From Zhengitettix transpicula (Eukaryota > Arthropoda > Insecta > Orthoptera > Tetrigidae), in contig CM073590.1 in assembly GCA_037074705.1 (NCBI GenBank), forward strand, positions 96,004,447 to 96,068,446: a DNA stretch of 64,000 nucleotides, written 5' to 3'. Positions 1 to 9,613 of the stretch are shown one piece after another. The notes under the pieces were generated by a model. It saw nothing but the letters and a program-made list of their open reading frames with translations. It had not been told where the DNA came from and did no database searches. Made by a program: the position numbers and the translations under genes. Position 1 is the first letter of the stretch, and each line of letters begins with the position of its first letter.

Positions 1-289
1 GAGGATACTTAAGGGAGCGTTTCTTGACCTTCGACCAGCTGACCAATTGTGCATATGCATGCGGCCGAGGACATATTTAAAAGTAATTGTATGTGATCCG
101 TGTGTGCCTAGTTATATATATTTAGCGCAGTCAACTTACCAGTTTTAGTTCTTGGGTTGAGTTTTCTAATTCTTGCTACTTCAAAAGAATGCAGCAATGC
201 CATTTGCGAATTGTAGATTAAGTGAGATTTTTCTATGAATATTTTAACCACGTTGCAGACATGCCGAAGTAAATGACGCTATAGAATGT

Positions 290-965
290 TTATTTTGGTA
301 TGTAAATTTGTCGACATTGGAGGGGAATGAATCGGCAGAGATTTTATTGGATATTCCGTTCTACGAGGGTCATATTGAAAGATGGTAGTCGGAGGGCGCC
401 ATGTCGGTACTGTAGGGAGGGTGTGGAAAAGTTTCCCACCCAAAGGTCCTAATCTTCTCCTCAATGAGACGAGCATTGTGATGACTGGCGTTATCGTGTT
501 GCAGGATCATATTCTCAGTGCATTTTTCGTGCAATGCACGACGAAGCTTCAAACATGTCGGGATATAGCGGGCAGAATTTATGATCTGTCCAGGTTCGAG
601 AAATCCAACCAGAATGCAACCTTCTGTATCCCAAACGACACTGCCCATAACTTTCCTTGTTGATCGCACAGGAATTGATTTCTTCTTTGACCGCTAATCC
701 AGATAGTACCAGTCCATAGTCTGTAGTTTTGTTTTACTCTCCTAATGATGGAACCAGCTTTTATCGACCGTCAGAATATACTTCAAAAATTCATCTCCTT
801 CTCTGAAGAGGGTCTCTGAAATACGTTGCTTCGGGAGACCCAAAAATGTTGGATAACCTAAGCTTTTAATCATTTTTGCAATGGATTATGCCCTACAGAT
901 TGTTTTGCTGCTATTTGATTAACAGATAATGAACAGATCAAATCATTCCTTGTTGCGTCCCGTGG
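290..965 (-). pseudogene. Degenerate mariner transposase (DD34D)
   Basis: Read on the minus strand, fragments in several frames line up with mariner transposases. In order they are DKPHSGVPP (linker after the helix-turn-helix), LTVDKSWFHH (region of the first catalytic Asp), WDTEGCILVGFLEPGQIINS, LQHDNASHHNARL (second Asp) and HPPYSTDMAPSDYHLS (third Asp). The last two lie in one frame with exactly 34 residues between the Asps, the DD34D spacing of mariner. Frameshifts and stops break the frame, and no clear inverted terminal repeats were found. It is an inactive fossil lying just upstream of trio exon A. Confidence 0.85.
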
Positions 966-1489
966 AGGAACACCGCTATGAGGTTTATCTAGGATACTTT
1001 TGTTTGCATATTCGAAATTTTTTTTATCCATATCTTAACACCGCTGGCGCCAGTGCAGATATCTCCATATGCACGTTGAAGCCTGAAGTGAATTACAACG
1101 GATATATTTTACCTCTGACAATTGAAGTACGCTGTCGCAACGAAACATTGATGTCGGCAAAACTGCTTGTAGTCACGCGATAGAAGCTAATAACGTCAAC
1201 GTTTGGTGTAAAGTTTGTAGATTACGATCCTGCACTCGCTTTTGATTCATTATCGGACTTGAAATTGTAACACTAGATTACTCATAGCTTTCAGTCTGAC
1301 CTTCGTATATGAAGAAAAATATATATTTATAAAGGACGAAGTTGAACGCAACATTTTGAACACAAGGAAATCCTTTCTTTTTTAAATTTTATTTACAGTC
1401 GCGAAGGTCATTAGGGAATTTTTATACTACTGTATTTCAATGATTGGGGAACTAATTTGTGAGTTTCTTTATACGAAACATCCATGTCA

Positions 1490-1550
1490 TCGCCGGGATT
1501 CGAACCAGGGACCTGTGTGATGCTAAGTAATGAGTTTGGCAATTGAGAAT
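1490..1550 (-). repeat. tRNA-like SINE head fragment
   Basis: The complement contains CCCTGGTTCGAATCCCGGCG, a textbook RNA polymerase III B box in T-loop context, preceded by tRNA-like sequence. No partner acceptor stem is present, so it is more likely a tRNA-derived SINE head than a tRNA gene. It sits about 40 bases before the exon A splice acceptor. Confidence 0.35.
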
Positions 1551-1581
1551 TGCTTCTCACAAGTAATGTGTGTTGTTCCAG

Positions 1582-1774
1582 GTCGGGAGGGCAGGATGGA
1601 CGGCGTGCGGGCGCTGGACGTGCTGGCCCTGCTGCAGGAGCGGCTGGCCGTGCTGACGGGGGGCCGCGACCGCAGGGGCGGGCCCGTGCTCGCCTTCCCC
1701 GCCACGCCTCGCAGGGAGCGCGCCAAGCCTGACGACTACCGCCGCCTGCTGCAGTACCTGCTCGCCATTCCCTG
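1582..1774 (+). CDS. trio: trio exon A: start of CRAL-TRIO domain
   Basis: The exon follows a pyrimidine-rich tract ending TTCCAG and ends before GTAAGC. It encodes the stretch containing MDGVRALDVLALLQERLAVL, then TGGRDRRGGPVLAFPA, which matches the N-terminal strand-helix segment of the TRIO/Kalirin SEC14 domain (the GGRD-RGGP-FPA signature is highly conserved). It starts with the last two bases of a codon and ends with two bases (TG) that join the first base of exon B to give Cys, reading IPCEEV across the junction where vertebrates have IPSEEV. Composition is extreme for this locus: about 76 percent G+C by hand count and dense in CpG. The internal Met is probably not the start, since the splice acceptor is good and the family has more N-terminal sequence. 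Confidence 0.93.
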
Positions 1775-2346
1775 GTAAGCAAACTAATCACTAATACAAT
1801 CCTATAGTTGATAAATTCTAACTTGCAAATGAACGAATCACTTCATGATTTGCGTTCGACACTTTACTACGAAAGATTGAAAATCGCACGTTAGTATCCC
1901 TAAAAAATTTTCCAAAGTCTGTATACGTCATGCATATTATATATTTCAAGTTTGGGAATTCTATTATGATGATTTTAAAATTCAGAAGCAATATTACTGA
2001 AGCAAAAAAATAGCATTAAAATTTCGTAACCAACAATCTCATACTATAATAATCAAACGTGTAACGTAAGTAACGCACGGACCACATACGCTATCTTCGG
2101 CCGCGCGATTTCGCCCCTGAGTGATATAACGATCCACTTAAGGCCATTATGGTTTCCGTTCGCCCCTAATAATTCCATGTATTTATTCGGGTGTTTAATG
2201 TTTCTGATTAGTATAAATTAGTACGCCATCTTCAAATTGAAAAGTAAAACTGATAAATTCAAACCATCTATCTAAAACATCTCCCTAACAAAACAACAGT
2301 TTTAATAACCCAAATATTAAATGTTATCATAAAAACTGTATATATA

Positions 2347-3537
2347 CCTCAGACATGGAAGCATTCTACAATAATAATGATGCAAAAACCAAACAAACCT
2401 AAATCCAACCTTACATAAAAATTAAAAAAACAGTTAAATCACCTCATGTCCAACCAACAATTTGGTTTCAGAAACAAACACTCCTGCTCACAACTAATCT
2501 ATCTGGTAACTGAGTATATTAATAATTATTTTGAAAATAAAAACATCCGTCTATCCACATTTATAGACTCTGAACTGGCATGTGTTAAAGTATACCTTCC
2601 AGGCCTCCTCTACAAACTAGAACCACATGTAAATGATTCCTATTTCAGGCTAATAACCAACTATTTAACTAACAGATCATTTTCAGTAAAATTAAACACT
2701 ACTTTCTCTTCCATTCATAAAATCTTAGTAGTGGTCATAAAATCTCTGTAGTGGTACCCCAAGGCAGTGAGTGTTCTAGGACCCCTTCTCTACTCAATTT
2801 ATTCACATGACATCCCAATACTCCCAAACACCTTCACTTCCATCTGTGCCGATGATACAACCGTATTACTCCAAACCCCAGACTTCAATACTGCACAACC
2901 ATTATTACAAGATTAACTTAATCAAATATATAAATGGACAACCAATTGGAGAATCTCTCTCAATACTAACAAATAGGCCACAGTTCCCTTCTCCCTCAAA
3001 CGTAAAATTCACCTAAACAGCAACATAATCTGAAATAATTAACTTATCCCTAATGAAACATAACATTCATACCTGTGAGTCATTCTAGATCATAAAATTT
3101 CCTGGTCTCTGCACATTATCGACACAACAAACAAACTTAACACAAGATTTAGATTATTAAAGCCTCTACTATCACCTAATTCTCCACTGTCACTAAAAAC
3201 CAAAAAGCTGATCTATACATCACTAATATCCCCTATCTGGCAATACTCATGTAACATCTGGGCCGCAGCAGCTAATTGCTATATAAACAAAATCCAAACT
3301 TTACAAAATAAAACCCTAAGATACATCATCAACTGTCCTTGGTATTTCCCCAACCATCGAATCCACTCAGACCTGAATATTCCCACAATAGTAGAAGTAG
3401 CAAAAAAGCATTAAATAGTCAACTACGCAGATCCATCCTACATCCTAATCCATTAATTTCTCAAACCACCCACAACCTCCCCCCACATAAAATATTAAGT
3501 ACACTTAAAAGAAAAAGACCTGCGGCTTTAACCAACT
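2347..3537 (+). pseudogene. Degenerate jockey-type non-LTR retrotransposon (reverse transcriptase)
   Basis: Translation in shifting frames gives the ordered landmarks of a jockey-clade reverse transcriptase: PQTWKHSTIIMMQKPNKP, NQQFGFRNKHSCSQLIYLVT, GLLYKLEPHVND, RSFSVKLNT, a broken PQGS motif, LGPLLYSIYSHDIP, CADDTTVLL (the catalytic YADD with Tyr lost, near 2845), LGVILDHKISW, and a terminal segment with HPNPL and LKRKRPAALTN. The usual AFD of motif A reads ACV. At least three frames are needed, so the copy is dead and 5' truncated. It is strikingly AT-rich, as expected after long CpG decay. Confidence 0.85.
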
Positions 3538-3539
3538 GA

Positions 3540-6271
3540 GGACAAATTCATATTATACTCAAGGTTTATCATAACGATAATACCATGCATGTAAATATCG
3601 CTGTATAAAACCATCATATATTTTTGTCATAACGAGAAAATCTTTTAGATAATAAGTTAACCGATAATTAAAAAAAATTGTTTCGAGCAGTAAAGAACTT
3701 CGCTTGTATTATAGGATTGTAGAAATTGTCTGCTGTGTTTATGTTATATTCTTCACCCATAATCAATAGAAAACTGCTAAATATCACTGTCAGTCGTCTA
3801 TAATTTTTTTAATAATTGCAATTATAATTAGAGACCTAACAACCACATTCTAAGTAATTCGTTCAATGATTTTCGAATACTGTATTATTAGACAATGAGA
3901 ATGCAATAAATATCATTGTTCATCAACAGTAATGACTTCTGCGCTGAAATTCCAAATATGCGGACTACATAAAAGAAGTAAGGGGAATGCTAAAACAGTA
4001 GAAATATTCGTAAGAGTTGGTATCCTTCTTTATGCCAAGGAATAAACAAATTAAAAAACTTAGTTTTTTGAATACTGAGCTTGAAAGAAGAAATCTGAAT
4101 TAAAGATAACAGTTTTGAATCGTAGATGTTGGTCTCCTTCTTTGTGCCAAGGAATAAACAAATTAAAAAACTTAGTTTTCTTGAAAGAAGAAATCTGAAT
4201 TAAAGATAACAGTTTTGAATCGTAGATGTTGGTATCCTTCTTTGTGCCAAGGAATAAACAAATTAAATTTGGTAGTCAAGACTTAAAGATTGCCTTTGAG
4301 CCTGGGGTGTGTGGCATGATTAAATTTACATCAATGTGTGTACACACGGGAAATAATATGTATTATAGCAACTTTAAATCTCCATTATATTAAAAACGCA
4401 AAGATATGACGAAGCTCATTTAAATAAGACGAAATGATAAAGAAATTAATAATCTTTAGAACGTATGAGCGAAGTATTTTACTTCTTGTTTGTATTTACT
4501 GTGTTGAAGTGTAACAGAAATGTTGACTCTTTCAAAAATTGCAAGGAAGTCAAAACGTGTTATATAGGGGAAAGTTGAGGGCTTTTAAAATGGTTCGGAA
4601 AATACTCATTACGAAATGTTGACCGATATTCCAATTTATTTGTAAACTGTAATTCATGGATAAGATGTTTAACTTGAAGGAGAATAAAGCAGACTAGATG
4701 AAAGAAAAAAATGCACCCGCAATTCATAATGATCTTGAAAGTAAGCGGTTACTTTGAATACACTCACTATATCATTTTCATTTCAAATGTTTGTTTCATC
4801 CCAAAGTCGGAAATTTATTTTTATACATTTTAATTCAAGGGAAATATAACATACTAGAAAGAACTCGTTTGAACAAACATTATTAGTTGACGTAATACTT
4901 GAAACTATGTATTTTTCTTTTAGTTAATTTATTTCCACCTCATGGGGCAGAATGTTTGAGGTAATTGAAATTGTCGTTGCAGTTGCTATGATACATTTCA
5001 CCCCTGATGATGGTAGATACGCCCTAGAAATAATGCATCTACCTCAACTCGTAATGGGTTTACAAATTTGTGAATAGCTTCAAGTTGTACAAAAAGTTTT
5101 AGTAACTCTGTAACTATATATTTCAGTGGGAATAATTGATGAGTAGAATATGTGAAAGATTCTTTGTAATATTTCCAACATTAACATCAGAATTCTTTGC
5201 CTATCAGTATGATGTATCAAGAGCTCAGCCATACATAATTTCTGGAGGAGTTTACGATGTTGATCACCTTATATTTGAGTTTCTTACTTCATCGCGGAGA
5301 AATGAGATGCCATGCAGTTATTAACGAGACTACTCAATTTGGATGACAGTCGCTTACTGCTCGAAAAATCCAGCTCTGGTCTCAGATCCTGTCTCAATTT
5401 CTCTGTCAAACGATCCAGGAAAGAGGAACGCATTTTTATACTAGACTCCTTGGAGCGTAGCCAACCTGAACTCCAAATTCGATTGAACGTCACTTCCCTT
5501 AGGACCGTAAATTGCATTCAGCCACAACCCACGAGCTTTATCTGGATTTTCGTAATGCATGCGGCTGATGCATGAACTCTGACTGCAAGTCGGAACGAAG
5601 ATAAATTTCATTTTAATCAGGCTCGTTTTCATAACCCCTGCAGAAAATGTCAGAAGATTCGTCAGTAAAAAAGAGAAATCCACCAAAAGAGCGGTGCATT
5701 TCTAAATCTGTTGAATAAAATTTTATTTTAATCAAGAATTTATAATTTATAGGACATGTTTATTTTTAATTTAAACCAATATTCAAACTTAGTTGAGTTC
5801 ACTAGAAACTAGAACATATTATATTTGAGCGAAATGATAAATTAGTCTGTTCTAGTTGTCATGCGTCTACAGAGAAGCTTTATAATGAGACACGTATCAC
5901 TGTAATCAAGTTAGAGTCAGCCAGATAATTAAATGACAGCTTGGAAGTGTGCTAATTGGGATGAAGCTTCTGTCAGGATTATTTTCTGTCCTCTTATTGT
6001 GTGTAAAACGCAGACTAACCTCGAAGAACACGTGGACTATTTGCATTTCGGATATATTTGAGTGGGATACTTATTTACGTACTGTAAATTGGGGTTCAAT
6101 ATTAGTGCAAACGAGTTTGATTTATGTTAATTGCACATGAACGAAATTAATGTTTCAAAATCTTTGAAAAGCAATTGTATTTGAAAACATTTTATTTTCT
6201 GTTACTTATAATTTCAAATATCAAAAGTTTGTGTGCTTGATCAAAGATTCAAGACTTTCCCGGTGTAATTG
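3540..6271. other. Intronic AT-rich DNA without recognised genes
   Basis: Apart from the tandem repeat at 4016-4267, I see no gene or element I can name here. A slightly less AT-rich block at about 5130-5700 has short open frames on both strands, none resembling a known family. Confidence 0.6.
4016..4267 (+). repeat. Tandem repeat, units of 112 and 100 bp plus a partial third
   Basis: A unit beginning GTTGGTATCCTTCTTT is repeated at 4016, 4128 and 4228. The second unit lacks a 12-base stretch near TGAATACTGAGC present in the first. The third stops after about 40 bases. The units are nearly identical, so the duplication is recent. No coding content. Confidence 0.9.
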
Positions 6272-6526
6272 TTGGATAAAAAGTTCTCTGTTTTCACACG
6301 GGTTTAATTGATTAAAACGCGACGTTTCGGTGATTAAAACCTCTGTCGTCATCTTCTAGGCGAAGTGCCGGGACTATTCCATTTCATGTTATACCCTCCG
6401 CCGGATCATATAACATGAAATGGAATGGTCCCGACACTTCGCCTAGAAGATGACGACAGAGCAAAACCTCTTTGTCGTCGAAACGTCGCGTATTAAACCC
6501 GTGTGAAAACCGAGAACTTTTATCCA
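6272..6526. mobile_element. Palindromic element FB1 with hammerhead-like arms
   Basis: Two arms of about 120 bp (6272-6392 and 6410-6526) are inverted copies around a 17-base loop; the ends read TGGATAAAA and TTTTATCCA. Each arm contains CTAGAAGA, a stem-forming GACGACAGAG segment, then GAAACGTCGCG. That resembles the conserved core of a hammerhead ribozyme (CTGANGA, stem II, GAAA, short stem III), with one inserted base in the first box. The arm tail (AACCCGTGTGAAAACC then GAGAACTTTTAT) resembles the tail of FB4 and the fragment at 44.0 kb. Penelope-like retroelements are known to carry hammerhead motifs and inverted terminal pseudo-LTRs, so descent from one is the likely origin (inference). 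Confidence 0.75.
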
Positions 6527-6784
6527 GTTTGTGCTTTATCCTAACGCAATACCTTAGCGTTTGAAAATCGAAAACAGAAGAATGTAGATATTCGAATGCA
6601 TTGTTACTATCAACTTTTAACCTATAAATTAATTTACGTATGAAATATTTGAAGAAATTTAATTTTAATTTACTTTATAATTTAAACCAAATAAATTTTA
6701 TCAAATTTTATAGAAACTTTTAATATCTAGTGACAGGTTTAAAAATGATTAAACGGAAATTTAATTAGTATAAAACATGAAATA

Positions 6785-8378
6785 TTTATTAAAACAGAAA
6801 ATTTATTTGATACAATTTTTACATAATTTTGCTACGACTATTTAATTTATATGGCACTCTTATTTACAACTCTTATTTTATAGAATTAGCATGAAATATA
6901 AAATTTACAGGAAAATCTATTACAATAAAATTACAAATATTATTCATAAATATTCCCCCAAAATACAAACAAAATTGAATGAAATCTGAAGTTTGACGGT
7001 TCGAATAATTATTCAACGTTTACAAATTGATTACCAGATGTAAATTGAACAACGTACCATTTATGATCAGTCTTGAATTTAGCCCACAAAGAATTTACAA
7101 CATCAAATCTTTAAAACTCGCGCATAACTCTTAATTACAATCAATGGCCATATTAATTGCAAAACACTTTCACAACACTCAATTTAATTCCTTTAGAGCG
7201 GCAGATCAGAGAGTTACGCTCATGCGATGTTTTCCCACGCTAAATGTTCTATAATGGATCCGTTCAGTACAATAGTGACCAGACTGTACATAGTCTCTAT
7301 CCACCATATAGTTCCAAATATTTGATCTAATAAATGACTTTTAGTAGGACTCCAAACAACCTTGCCCTAATTTTAAATTACAATATTCTCCTTTGGCAGC
7401 GATATACAAAATAATAATTTTTAATGCTCCACTTTCTCAGCAATTTCAATATTACTTTACTTTCAATAATTTAATAATACTGTCCTACTCCGAACGACAT
7501 TGTTCCTGCCAACCTGACCAACGCCCAACGGCTGCCTTCTCTCGTTCTCCGACGAACTACTAATTTTTACGCATTTAATTCATCTCATCTCCGTTCACAC
7601 TAGCACTATTTCCTGTCCAGAAAATAATACACTCTGCGTTCACACAGATTTTCGGCCACGCACTTAAACTACAATAACAAAGTTTCATAAAAAGAATCTA
7701 ACAACAACAACAAAAACTAGAGAATTCTGACGGTTAATTTATATTGCTATAAACGTTTACAAAAGAAAGTTTTTTACGTAGCCTTTTATTTTGTGTTGTC
7801 TGGTACCTGTTTGCGCACTCGTGGTTATTTTAATTTTTATACAACAATATTTTATTGACAGGTTGTAGTACTGAATTAATACTTATCACTCTTCGTTGTA
7901 ACACTTTGCTGTTATGCCAGCGATCACTGTTGACTGCTACGCATTTTAAATTACGTCGCATCGCGTAGCTTGCAACAGATTTCTCCCATCACAAATTTAA
8001 TAACTTGAATTATAATTGCTATAGTTTCGCAATGCTATCAACTTTACTTCGACACAACCAGTGTTAGCATGTTGTACTCAAGGAGCGCCAGTCTGCTACA
8101 CACTTTATAATGCTCTCGCCATGACTACTACACTCGTCAGGCTCTCCATGACTATATACTCGTCGTGTCACAGAACCACTCTGCTCAAGGCCCCAACGCA
8201 TTCTGAATGTTTTCCGCCAATGCTCAGTGTGCGTACACTTTGCGACAATAATCCGTAGAAACCATCACAGACAGCATTCTTGCGCCAAACAATGCTGTTC
8301 TTACAATGCTCCTGGCCTCAAAGTTACGCAGCCAATATTTAAAGAAAATATTTAAATAAAACATTACATTAGACATTG

Positions 8379-8382
<4 letters not shown>
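6785..8382 (-). mobile_element. LTR-like element A, ending at a (TA)n tract
   Basis: It shares with elements B to E the block GAAATCTGA-GTTTGACGG near 6985, a later block of the type ATTGCAAAACACTTTCACAA near 7160, and an end directly against a (TA)n array. The left border is not resolved. No reverse transcriptase or gag is visible. It is assigned to the group by shared segments only. Confidence 0.4.

Positions 8383-8429
<47 letters not shown>
8383..8429. repeat. (TA)n microsatellite
   Basis: About 23 uninterrupted TA dinucleotides directly after LTR-like element A. The flanking segment at 8430-9289, which I do not recognise, lies between this array and the next one. Confidence 0.97.
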
Positions 8430-8430
<1 letters not shown>

Positions 8431-9286
8431 AGAATATGGAGCTATAATGCCTGCTTGCTGGGGTATTGTCGAAAAACATTTTGCTAGACGCGCAGAGCGG
8501 CAGTGTGTGGACAGGAGTCAGAGGAATAACAGTTCGCACAAAATTTCAGAAAGTGTTTTTGCGGAGGCAAGGCTGTATGTAGTCTAACAGCTCTAATATT
8601 CAGAACGTTCTATAGTTTCTAGTTTAGAGCAAACAACTGCGACAATACTACGCATACTGTTATTTTCCCTGGTGCATAATATTTTCGGAGTCTAGCCTAC
8701 GTTCACGAGTTATACATTTATTCAGGTTATTGTATTCAGTAAATAACCAAACATTGGTAATGGTAACAAATTATTGATAGAGAGAACAGCGAAACAAGTG
8801 TTGTAAGGAAACTCAGCAAGCAGGAAGTGTTGACTAGTAAATTCTGTGTATTATGGCCTGTTTATAAAGTGTTAATAATAATCGTGTGTGTGCGCGGGTA
8901 CGAGCCCATTTCTTGGTACAACAAAACTTTAAGGTAAACTTAACAACTTATTATCTGTAAACCACACTGTCAATTATATTTCATCGTCAGATTTCGGAGT
9001 TCATATTTTAATATTTTACTGATTGTTAAATTAATGCTTTGGTCACTTTGTAAATTTAATTGTTTGACCTAAATATTCTTTATTGAGGGCCCGATGGTCG
9101 GCTCAGAGATCTTGCCGTGGTATATTGTCAAGTTTTAATATTTAATATAATTTCAACTTTAAATTTTGATCTTTTAATTAAAACATCCGATCACTTAAAT
9201 TTTAATTTGCTTATCATTTATCTTTAAATGCTACAATTTGTTGCTACAACATGTGGCACGTTTAAATGATTTTAAATTGAATTACT

Positions 9287-9289
<3 letters not shown>
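8430..9289. other. Unrecognised segment between two (TA)n arrays
   Basis: About 860 bp bounded on both sides by TA arrays; the right edge reads ATTACTACA before ATATAT, similar to the ATTACA end of element C. It could be another insertion into a TA tract, but I find no inverted ends or coding motif. Confidence 0.3.

Positions 9290-9323
<34 letters not shown>
9290..9323. repeat. (TA)n microsatellite
   Basis: About 17 TA repeats following ATTACTACA. Confidence 0.96.
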
Positions 9324-9326
<3 letters not shown>

Positions 9327-9363
9327 TCATGTAGAGCAAAATACTTGATTACTATTGATTAAA

Positions 9364-9598
9364 ATGAAAAAAATTACGTCTGATTGAAAATAATGAATAA
9401 GAAAGATAGCCAATTCAGAACAAAGGGTAATATAAATACTACACAACGTTTCTGGGATCCTTGTTCCTTTCGTCAGGTGCTAAGAAAATACTAGAGAAAC
9501 ACAACTTCTTAGCACCTCACGAAAGGGACAAGGATCCCAGAAACTTTGTGTAGTATTTATATTACCCTTTTCTCTGAATTGACTATCTTTCTTATTCT
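9364..9598. mobile_element. Palindromic element FB2 with 15-bp target duplication
   Basis: Inverted arms of 90 bp each (9397-9486 and 9506-9595) surround a loop of about 19 bases. The element is flanked by an exact 15-bp direct repeat, TTACTATTGATTAAA, at 9349-9363 and 9599-9613. It runs from ATGAAAAAAATTACGTC to CTTATTC, and the same ends occur, inverted, in FB3. Each arm holds a hammerhead-like core: CTGACGA and GAAACGTTGTGTA in the left arm (minus strand), and a mutated CTCACGA with GAAACTTTGTGTA in the right arm. A 15-bp duplication is too long for common DNA transposons and fits target-primed reverse transcription. Confidence 0.85.
9434..9482 (-). ncRNA. Hammerhead-ribozyme-like motif (most complete copy)
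   Basis: On the minus strand the order is CTGACGA, 17 bases, GAAA, CG-TTG-TG, T, A. This supplies the conserved C3-A9 box, G12-A14, a three-pair stem III with A15.1-U16.1, and an H17 base (A) at the expected cleavage site. Bases before CTGACGA (AAGCAC) can pair, with one mismatch, with GTATTT after the site as stem I. Stem II is poor: GGA/TCC can pair but is not stacked directly on the core. Self-cleavage is therefore possible but unproven, and degeneration is likely. Confidence 0.4.
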
Positions 9599-9613
9599 TT
9601 ACTATTGATTAAA

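Noticed and set aside
929..1183. Plus-strand 84-codon open frame near the mariner
   Set aside because: It overlaps the 5' part of the minus-strand mariner remnant and shows no domain of its own.
1411..1791. Minus-strand 126-codon open frame over exon A
   Set aside because: It is the antisense shadow of a GC-rich trio exon, rich in Arg/Pro/Ala as expected from complementing GC-rich codons.
8383..8429. TATA-box promoter clusters at the (TA)n arrays
   Set aside because: They are simple dinucleotide arrays next to insertions, with no associated transcription unit.
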